Source: Bacteroidales bacterium UBA4459
GTDB taxonomy: Bacteria > Bacteroidota > Bacteroidia > Bacteroidales > F082
Assembly (NCBI GenBank): GCA_002389465.1
Contig: DGOT01000125.1
Span: 1 to 7,189 of the forward strand
Length of the DNA: 7,189 bases
Direction of reading: 5' to 3'
Position numbers and translations under genes: made by a program. The notes beneath the pieces were generated by a model. It did no database searches. It worked only from the letters and a program-made list of their open reading frames with translations, and was not told the DNA's origin. Numbering within the stretch: the first letter of the stretch is position 1; every line of letters starts with the position of its first letter. Below, in pieces: positions 1 through 6,554 of this stretch.

Positions 1-3000
1 TTGCTAACAAACCCGGGCTTTGAAAACTGGAACGATAATGGTTCAGGGGGACCTCCTGATGGATGGACTTTATCTGGTTCAAGTGTGACAGCTACCCAAA
101 ATAGTGGTGTGATACACGGTGGTACTTATAGCACTGAATTAACTTGGACAACAACTTCAACAAGGTATTTACAACAGGTAGTTCCGGTTACTGCAGGTAA
201 CAATTATGAATTTACTTTTTGGGTATATGACAATGACCCTGATGGAAGAGCTAGGGTTGCAATTAGATGGTTTGACAGTGGTGACAGTTTTATTTCTGGA
301 TATTATGGAGACTATTCATCTGATGATGCGTCTTGGCAGCAACTTTTAAGTGGCCCGCAAACCGCTGACGTTGGTGCCGTAACAGCCCATGTTGAAATCA
401 GGGTTTATGATGTTTCTTGGGATGGTGACGCTACAGTCTATGTTGATGATGCATCCTTTACTGAAGCTAGTAATGTAATAATAAACAATGCTTACTCTTT
501 AAACGACGATGCGATTGATGTTTTCTACTCAACAGACTTAACTTCTGTTGATGCTGCTGATTATATTTTATATACAGATCCGGGAAAAGATGCAGTCACA
601 TTCACTAATGCTTCAATTGATGGAAGCGACAACAGTATTGTTCATCTGAGCGGAGCATCAGAACCTACTGTTGGAGATCTTATAGAAAATTATTTGAATG
701 ATAACGAAAACGGAACGGGTTTTGACTTCTTTGCGGGCATAACACCTATTGCATTAACCAACACAAATAACCCCAGTGGCCATATTGACAATGGAGAGCC
801 TGCTTCATTTATTGGTATTGTGTCAGCTAACGACAATTACAACAATGTATGGATCAGTGATGGCTCAGGTGAAAGAGAAGGAATTCTTATCTATGATTAC
901 GATTTTGATGGTGAAGTTGCCGTAGGCGACTCCATTTTAATTCAAGCTACAAGAGATGAGTATAATGGTTTAACCGAGCTGAAAGATCCGGTATTGATAA
1001 CCCTCTTCTCAAGCGGAAATACTCCTTACGGACCGGCAATGATTTCCGGCTCGGATATTGAAGAAAATATTGCAGAGAATACCGACCCTGCCGAAAAGTG
1101 GGAAGGACAGCTGGTAAGCATTGAACATTTTACTGTTGAATCGCTCGATAGTTATGTGTATACCTGCAGCTGGTCTGACGGACGTGATACCTACACGTTC
1201 TTTATCGGTGATAACGTTGATTATCATTTAAATAACATAACATTAAACGTTGGTCAGAGTTATTATCATATTACAGGAGTTGTTGATTACGATGATGTTT
1301 ATCGAATTAATCCAAGAAACCAGGATGATGTGGATGATGGCATTTACATTGATGTAACAGCTCCTAATGGTGGCGAAACACTTGTACAGGGAACCCAGTA
1401 TGATATTACCTGGGATTATGGGGAGCCCTATTGGACTGAAACAGAGATAGCAATTTATTTATCGCAGGGTGCAGATAAAGACCTGACATTAATAACCGAA
1501 AGTGCACCTGTTGCTGACGGTTCTTATACATGGACTGTATGGTCATCCATAGAGCCGGGAGATGATTTTATGATCTATCTGGAGAGTCCGGCAGGAACAA
1601 ATGATATTAGCGATGACTTTTTCTCCATCGTACCTGCCGGCGAACTGATTGCCGACTTTGAAGCAGATACCACAATGATCTATGTGGGCGACAGTGTGCT
1701 GTTTACGGATCTGAGTATTGGTGCCATGACAAGCTGGCTTTGGACATTTGAAGGGGGTACACCTGCCACCTTCGATGGACAGGAACCTCCCTATATTCAT
1801 TACAGTGAAGCAGGTACATGGGACGTAACTTTGGAAGTATCAGATGGCACCTCAACGGATGCACTTACTAAAATTGATTACATTACGGTAAGTGAAATGC
1901 CGGTATTGCCACCACCAGAAGATTTAACGGGAACAGTAGATGTTCTGGATGTTCTTCTGTCATGGACAGCTCCGGGCGGTGGTGGCCCAACAGGATTTGA
2001 AGACGACTTCGAATCGTACGATGACTTTGTTCTTGAGTTTGCTCCGTGGACAAATATTGATGTGGACGGAAGTGACACATACGGCATGACGGATACTGAT
2101 TGGCCGCATACTGGCGAACCACAGGCATTCATTATCTTCAACCCGCTGACAACAACACCTCCTGTGGAAGACATGACGGCTCACTCGGGTGATAAATTGG
2201 CTGCCTGCCTGGCTGCTGTTCCATCACCTACCAACGATGACTGGATGATCACTCCACTGGTAAATCTCGCCGATAATTCGCACTTGTCATTCTGGGCTAA
2301 ATCGTATACCGACCAGTACGGACTGGAACGCTTTAGAGTAGGTGTTTCTACTACCGGTATGGATCCGGCAGACTTCACCATTATTTCTGCCGGCGATTAT
2401 GTGGAGGCTCCTGTTGAAGACTGGACAGAATATACGTACGATCTGAGTGCTTATAACGGCCAACAGATTTATGTAGGTATCCAGTGTGTTTCAAACGATG
2501 CCTTTATCTTCATGGTTGACGATGTGTACATTGGGGCCGATAAATCATCCATTGTATTCAACCCGGCCCAACCGGTTGTTGGAAAAGCAACTAAAGAGAT
2601 GGATTATTTCGCACAGGCAACGCCACAACCGGCCGCAACACCAAATAATCCAGGTTTAAGAGACGATCCGGTTTTGGAAGGCTACAACGTATATAGAGAC
2701 GATACGCAATTAAATACAGATCCGGTTACCGAAACCAGTTATGTGGATGTGGAACCGTCCATAGGTACACACAGTTATTATGTAACGGCTGTATACGACA
2801 TGGGCGAATCGGTTCATTCGGATACCGTAACAATAGTTGTAACCGGTGTTGATGAACTATCGCTGGAATCTGTATCTGTTTATCCGAACCCGAGCAACGG
2901 TAAATTTACGGTAGGTCTGCCTGCCGGCGCTGATGTGGAACTGAATGTTATGGACCTGACCGGTAAATCAGTGTACAGATCAATAGCAAGTGAAACGGTT

Positions 3001-3099
3001 ACTATCGATCTGAACAGGATGTATAAAGGTATGTACCTGTTGCAAATCTACGACAGGAATAACGATACCAGTGTGGTTAAAAAACTGATTTTAAAATAA
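1..3099 (+). CDS. Large modular T9SS-secreted surface protein, 5'-truncated by the window edge
   Basis: The gene encodes an exported multidomain protein, probably displayed on or released from the outer membrane by the type IX secretion system. The frame is open from base 1 and there is no signal peptide, so the TTG at base 1 is almost certainly not the true start. Domains by residue of the visible part: 1-155, CBM4/9-like jelly roll opening with 'NPGFENW' and 'GW'; about 158-250, Ig-like segment; about 260-445, OB-fold-like module ending 'YRINPRNQDDV'; about 450-545, Kre9/KNH-like beta domain opening 'VTAPNGGETL'; 549-630, PKD domain ('WLWTFEGGTP', 'AGTWDVTLEVSDG'); 638-660 and about 888-947, the two parts of an Fn3 domain; 666-845, a choice-of-anchor J domain ('NDDWMITPLVNL', 'FMVDDVYIG'); 848-887, a Pro/Ala/Thr-rich linker; 953-1032, a T9SS type A sorting domain ('VSVYPNPSNGKF', ending 'KKLILK'). 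No catalytic domain is visible, though one could lie upstream. Adhesion or polymer binding is inferred. The coding sequence and sorting domain are secure; the OB-fold and Kre9/KNH labels are less so. Confidence 0.93.
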   Translation: MLTNPGFENWNDNGSGGPPDGWTLSGSSVTATQNSGVIHGGTYSTELTWTTTSTRYLQQVVPVTAGNNYEFTFWVYDNDPDGRARVAIRWFDSGDSFISGYYGDYSSDDASWQQLLSGPQTADVGAVTAHVEIRVYDVSWDGDATVYVDDASFTEASNVIINNAYSLNDDAIDVFYSTDLTSVDAADYILYTDPGKDAVTFTNASIDGSDNSIVHLSGASEPTVGDLIENYLNDNENGTGFDFFAGITPIALTNTNNPSGHIDNGEPASFIGIVSANDNYNNVWISDGSGEREGILIYDYDFDGEVAVGDSILIQATRDEYNGLTELKDPVLITLFSSGNTPYGPAMISGSDIEENIAENTDPAEKWEGQLVSIEHFTVESLDSYVYTCSWSDGRDTYTFFIGDNVDYHLNNITLNVGQSYYHITGVVDYDDVYRINPRNQDDVDDGIYIDVTAPNGGETLVQGTQYDITWDYGEPYWTETEIAIYLSQGADKDLTLITESAPVADGSYTWTVWSSIEPGDDFMIYLESPAGTNDISDDFFSIVPAGELIADFEADTTMIYVGDSVLFTDLSIGAMTSWLWTFEGGTPATFDGQEPPYIHYSEAGTWDVTLEVSDGTSTDALTKIDYITVSEMPVLPPPEDLTGTVDVLDVLLSWTAPGGGGPTGFEDDFESYDDFVLEFAPWTNIDVDGSDTYGMTDTDWPHTGEPQAFIIFNPLTTTPPVEDMTAHSGDKLAACLAAVPSPTNDDWMITPLVNLADNSHLSFWAKSYTDQYGLERFRVGVSTTGMDPADFTIISAGDYVEAPVEDWTEYTYDLSAYNGQQIYVGIQCVSNDAFIFMVDDVYIGADKSSIVFNPAQPVVGKATKEMDYFAQATPQPAATPNNPGLRDDPVLEGYNVYRDDTQLNTDPVTETSYVDVEPSIGTHSYYVTAVYDMGESVHSDTVTIVVTGVDELSLESVSVYPNPSNGKFTVGLPAGADVELNVMDLTGKSVYRSIASETVTIDLNRMYKGMYLLQIYDRNNDTSVVKKLILK

Positions 3100-3114
3100 T
3101 AAAACCTTATTCCG

Positions 3115-3150
3115 AAAGAGCCTGGCATACTTATGTTCAGGCTCTTTTAT
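3115..3150 (+). terminator. Intrinsic terminator after the large T9SS protein
   Basis: A perfect 10-bp inverted repeat, AAAGAGCCTG (3115-3124) and CAGGCTCTTT (3138-3147), encloses a 13-nt loop and is followed by a short T-rich tail (TTTTATTTAATT). The loop can form a small inner CAT/ATG pairing. The repeat starts 16 bases after the stop codon and ends 27 bases before the next start, which fits a rho-independent terminator for the upstream gene. The next gene is then either independently transcribed or reached by readthrough. Confidence 0.88.
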
Positions 3151-3173
3151 TTAATTAACACAAAAAAAATATT

Positions 3174-4853
3174 ATGAAAAAAATTTACCTGACAATTTTA
3201 TTTATGGGCCTGTTTGTCCTTGTTATCAGGGCTCAGAATATCTGGACAAATGAGTTTCACTACGATAATGTGAGTACTGATGAAAACGAATTCATAGAAG
3301 TTGTTCTTGAAAATGCAGGATCATATAACTTAAGTGATTTTGGTATTTGGTTATACAATGGGAACAACGGCGAAAGCTATGACGATAAAACACTGGATGA
3401 GTTCACGATGGGTGATGTGGAAGGAGACTTCACGATTTATTATTATGATTATCCGTCAAACGGTATTCAGAATGGGGAAGGCGACGGCATTGCCATCAGC
3501 TATCAGGATGTTCTGATTGATGGGCAATTCATTAGTTACGAAGGTACCCTTGTAGGTATAGGTGGACCCGCTGACGGAATGACCTCGGTTGATATCGGGG
3601 TTAGCGAGAGTGGCGTTGAGTCCGACCAGTCATTACAACTGTCCGGTACCGGTGATCAGTATGCGGCATTCACCTGGCAGGAACCTGCATTAAACACAAA
3701 AGGACAATTGAATAATAACCAGACGTTTGGAGGCTATACGCCGGATCCTGAACCATCGAACTATCCGACTGCTTTTGCAGGTGCAGCGCAGGGAATGAAA
3801 ATCAACCTGACATGGGCTGATGCAACGGGCGAACAACTTCCGGCTGCGTATATTGTATATGGTACTACAGGAGACACTTTTCCGGTGCCGGAAGATGGAA
3901 CGCCTGTAACGGACGACACAGATTTTTCGGATGGTGAAGTTGCACTGAATGTGCCGTTCGGAGATGAAGGTTGCTCTTTTAACGTCGATCCGAATACGAG
4001 CTATTCATTCACCATTTATCCTTATACCAACGCGGGTGAATACATTGATTTTAAAACAGACGAAACTGCTCCTGTAACAGATGTCATGAGTGCTAATTAT
4101 ATAGTTGTCAGCAGTGAGGAATTTAGTAACGCACTAAATACCTGGTCGTGGACACCTTATGATGTGAACGGTGACCAGGAATGGGTGTGGGAAGAAAATT
4201 ATGGTAATCCACCGGGAAGTGCTAAAATGTCTGGCCATACAGATGCCAATTACCCAAACGAAGATTGGCTGATTTCACCGGAATTGGATCTGCACAGCTA
4301 TGTGGAAGTCTTTTTCTCGTTTGATCATGCACGGAACTTTGCCACAAACGATGGATTATCGGTACTGGTATCTTCCGATTATGATGGAACAAGTGATCCT
4401 TCCGTAAACGGAACATGGATTGACATTACAAATATGTTCACATTCCCCGAAAACGGTACGTGGGTGTTTTCTCCGGCCGGTGAAGCAGAAGTAGTAGAGC
4501 ATAGCGGAGCAAATACTTATTTTGCTTTCCGATACATTTCCACTGTTGAAGATGCTGCAACCTGGGAAGTGGATAATGCTCTTGTTTACGGCATTATCAG
4601 TGTGGGAATGGAGGAAATAATGAAGGAAGATATTTCTGTCTATCCAAATCCAGCTACAGACAGATTAAATATTGTATGTCCGTTGCAGGGACAATTAAGA
4701 ATATCAAACATCACTGGACAAGTTGTTTTGCAGAAAGCACTGAATAGTGGTGTGCATACGGTTAATATCCGCATGTTTGAACCGGGCTTGTACGTGGTAC
4801 AGTTCACCGGTGAGGAGGGTAATATAAATACCCAAAAGTTAATTGTCCGGTAA
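3174..4853 (+). CDS. T9SS-secreted protein with lamin-tail-like and choice-of-anchor J domains
   Basis: This is a complete 559-residue exported protein. Residues 1-20 form a signal peptide (MKKIYLTILF start, hydrophobic core, likely cleavage at IRA|QN). Residues about 23-188 resemble the lamin-tail-like beta domain found in many secreted bacterial proteins, including ExeM/NucH-type extracellular nucleases; the cues are 'NEFHYDN', 'NEFIEV', 'DGIAISY', 'SYEGTLVGIGGPADG', 'SVDIGVSESGV' and 'SLQLSGTGDQY'. Residues about 196-300 look Fn3-like ('NLTWADATG', 'YIVYGTTGDTF', 'TSYSFTIYPYT'). Residues 309-474 are a choice-of-anchor J/cleaved-adhesin-like domain ('NEDWLISPELDL', 'ATWEVDNALVYG'). Residues about 485-559 are a T9SS type A sorting domain ('ISVYPNPATDRLNI', ending 'TQKLIVR'). 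No nuclease or other active site is visible, so it is probably a binding or structural surface protein; that role is inferred. The ATG at 3174 is preceded by an A-rich leader (CAAAAAAAATATT) and no Shine-Dalgarno, as is usual for Bacteroidota, and it places the signal peptide at the N-terminus. It is flanked by terminators on both sides, so it may be monocistronic. Confidence 0.95.
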   Translation: MKKIYLTILFMGLFVLVIRAQNIWTNEFHYDNVSTDENEFIEVVLENAGSYNLSDFGIWLYNGNNGESYDDKTLDEFTMGDVEGDFTIYYYDYPSNGIQNGEGDGIAISYQDVLIDGQFISYEGTLVGIGGPADGMTSVDIGVSESGVESDQSLQLSGTGDQYAAFTWQEPALNTKGQLNNNQTFGGYTPDPEPSNYPTAFAGAAQGMKINLTWADATGEQLPAAYIVYGTTGDTFPVPEDGTPVTDDTDFSDGEVALNVPFGDEGCSFNVDPNTSYSFTIYPYTNAGEYIDFKTDETAPVTDVMSANYIVVSSEEFSNALNTWSWTPYDVNGDQEWVWEENYGNPPGSAKMSGHTDANYPNEDWLISPELDLHSYVEVFFSFDHARNFATNDGLSVLVSSDYDGTSDPSVNGTWIDITNMFTFPENGTWVFSPAGEAEVVEHSGANTYFAFRYISTVEDAATWEVDNALVYGIISVGMEEIMKEDISVYPNPATDRLNIVCPLQGQLRISNITGQVVLQKALNSGVHTVNIRMFEPGLYVVQFTGEEGNINTQKLIVR

Positions 4854-4871
4854 ACAAAAAATACCGATCTG

Positions 4872-4909
4872 AAAAATCCTGTCATCGAGCAAAAATGGCA
4901 GGATTTTTT
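4872..4909 (+). terminator. Intrinsic terminator after the lamin-tail-like T9SS protein
   Basis: A 14-bp stem pairs AAAAATCCTGTCAT (4872-4885) with ATGGCAGGATTTTT (4895-4908), with a single G-T wobble and a 9-nt loop (CGAGCAAAA). A T-rich tail follows (TTTTTTCTTTATTTTTA). It lies 18 bases after the stop codon. Because the left arm is A-rich, it could also work weakly on the other strand. The ATG at 4895 lies in the right arm of this stem and is therefore a poor candidate for translation initiation. Confidence 0.92.
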
Positions 4910-4987
4910 CTTTATTTTTATTCTTTCCCCCGAAAAGGAGATCCGCCATACTTTTTTTGTCGGAATGTGCGTTATCAATATCGAAAG

Positions 4988-6547
4988 ATGCAGTATTTAA
5001 AATCAATGATCATAAGCCTGTTGCTGTTGTTGCCTGTGCTGGCATTTCCGCAGAAAGCTTCACTGATACGTCTGGAGGTGCCTGCTTCCCTTGAGTCGGG
5101 CACGTTTCAAGTGGAGACTATTGGCAAAGAGGGAGTGCTGATATTTTACGAGAGCAACGAAATGAACGAGGACAACTTACGCAAATGGTATTTTGGGCTG
5201 TTCGACACCAAACTTAACCAGGTATGGCTGAAGTTTGTACCGCTTAATGACGGGATATATTTTGTAAAATCAGTGCGTGACAATCATAAAATCCATTTTC
5301 TTTTCCGTTCTAACGGAACAGGCAAGGCCGGCGACTTTTATGAGATTGTCAATTACGACATGAAAAAACGATCTTTTTCAAATATTTCCGGTACCATCCC
5401 CGAAGATGCGGAAATAAAGGGATTCGAGGCCATTGGGAATAAAGGATGCCTGGGTATAAACCTGAAGAAGAACGGTACGGACGTGTTGTTCATCAACCTG
5501 AACAACGGCGAAATTGAAGCCTTGACTATTGAGCCGGAAAATGACAGCTATATAGAAACGATCGCCACCGACCCGGTTAACAAAAAGTTTTATGTGGCTG
5601 TAAAGTATGTACGCGATAAAAGATATCTGGATGATAGAATCATCAGGTATTCGGCAAATGGTGCACAGGAGAAAGTCATCTCAATAATAAACCAGGAAGG
5701 ACTCAAGTTACTAAGGAATTTTAAATTCACGCCGGTTAAAGACAATAAGTTAACCATCATGGGTACGTACGATATAATCACAGGTAAGATGATGACGATG
5801 AAAGATCTGGATAACGATGAAGAGGCAAAGGGGGTGGGCATGTTCTTTCTTCAGTACGAGAACGATACGCAAAGCATACTCAGATATTACGATTTCCTGA
5901 GTTTTGACAATATCTACGGATCGCTGGAAGGGCGCGAAATGGATTATTCGAAAAAGAAAAGCCAGGCGAAGGATGAAGAAAAGCCAAATAAAACATTAAC
6001 GGCGTATTTTCACTTTCTTGCACCACAGCTAATACAAAAGAATGGCCAATATGTCTTTACGGTAGAGGTCTATAAACCCTATTACAGGCTGGAAACCAAG
6101 ATGGAGTATGATTTCTACGGACGGCCTGTTCCGCAAACCTATACTGTTTTTGATGGTTATAAATTTTACGATTTTATTATTACCGCTGTATCGGAAAATG
6201 GAAAACTGCTTTGGAATAATGATTTTGAGCTGAAAGAGATAAGGACATTTTTTCTTCATACCCACGTTGCTGTCTTTGAAGACGAACCGTTTTTAAGCAT
6301 GGCATATATAAGTAAAGGAAAGATACATTTACAAACCATCGATGGGCCGGAAGACATCCATAATGACGAGGTGGCCATCGAAACTCACTTTCCGAAAGAC
6401 AGGGTGTCGGAAGATGAGAACAACACGATTGTCCACTGGTACGACAGTTATTTTCTTATCTACGGATACCAGCATTTAAAGAACCGTGCACTGGAAGAAC
6501 AGTCGATTCGAGCAGTATTTTATGCAAATAAGGTAGCCTATAATTAG
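4988..6547 (+). CDS. Exported protein of unknown function, beta-rich, likely Bacteroidota-restricted
   Basis: I do not assign a function. The product is 519 residues from the ATG at 4988. That start puts a clear signal peptide at the N-terminus: MQYLK, a Leu-rich core (SLLLLLPVL), then cleavage near residues 19-22 (LAFPQ). The same frame extends upstream to an ATG at 4895, but that would add 31 residues read through the preceding terminator and bury the signal peptide. An ATG at 5006 (residue 7) is a weaker alternative. There is no lipobox cysteine and no T9SS sorting domain, so a periplasmic location is most likely. The mature part is rich in alternating beta strands with repeated Asp/Asn-Gly turns (for example 'LFDTKLNQVWLKF' and 'FINLNNGEIEAL'), which suggests a propeller-like fold without proving it. 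Residues 319-336 are a Lys/Glu-rich charged linker ('SKKKSQAKDEEKPNK'). Residues 357-399 are strikingly aromatic ('EVYKPYYRLE', 'YDFYGRPVPQTYTVFDGYKF'), a block I recall from uncharacterised Bacteroidota secreted proteins. It is probably co-transcribed with the methyltransferase gene 7 bases downstream. Confidence 0.9.
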   Translation: MQYLKSMIISLLLLLPVLAFPQKASLIRLEVPASLESGTFQVETIGKEGVLIFYESNEMNEDNLRKWYFGLFDTKLNQVWLKFVPLNDGIYFVKSVRDNHKIHFLFRSNGTGKAGDFYEIVNYDMKKRSFSNISGTIPEDAEIKGFEAIGNKGCLGINLKKNGTDVLFINLNNGEIEALTIEPENDSYIETIATDPVNKKFYVAVKYVRDKRYLDDRIIRYSANGAQEKVISIINQEGLKLLRNFKFTPVKDNKLTIMGTYDIITGKMMTMKDLDNDEEAKGVGMFFLQYENDTQSILRYYDFLSFDNIYGSLEGREMDYSKKKSQAKDEEKPNKTLTAYFHFLAPQLIQKNGQYVFTVEVYKPYYRLETKMEYDFYGRPVPQTYTVFDGYKFYDFIITAVSENGKLLWNNDFELKEIRTFFLHTHVAVFEDEPFLSMAYISKGKIHLQTIDGPEDIHNDEVAIETHFPKDRVSEDENNTIVHWYDSYFLIYGYQHLKNRALEEQSIRAVFYANKVAYN

Positions 6548-6554
6548 CAGGAAT

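Noticed and set aside
1009..2381. Several open frames of 66-98 codons, mostly on the minus strand, within the large T9SS gene
   Set aside because: They lie wholly inside a well-supported coding region with recognisable domains. Their translations are rich in Ser, Arg, Pro, His and Cys, as expected for antisense or shifted shadows, and none shows a domain or signal peptide.
4933..4940. AAAAGGAG, a Shine-Dalgarno-like sequence upstream of the exported-protein gene
   Set aside because: It is about 48 bases from the ATG at 4988 and has no start codon at suitable spacing. Bacteroidota generally do not depend on such sites.
4949..4960. TACTTTTTTTGT as a possible Bacteroidota -7 promoter box for the exported-protein gene
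   Set aside because: The spacing between TA and TTTG does not match TAnnTTTG and no clear TTTG -33 element sits at the right distance. A promoter is likely somewhere in this interval, but I cannot place it.
4640..4978. 112-codon minus-strand frame spanning the end of the second T9SS gene and the following intergenic region
   Set aside because: It runs through the terminator hairpin and is antisense to the T9SS sorting domain; the translation shows no family features.
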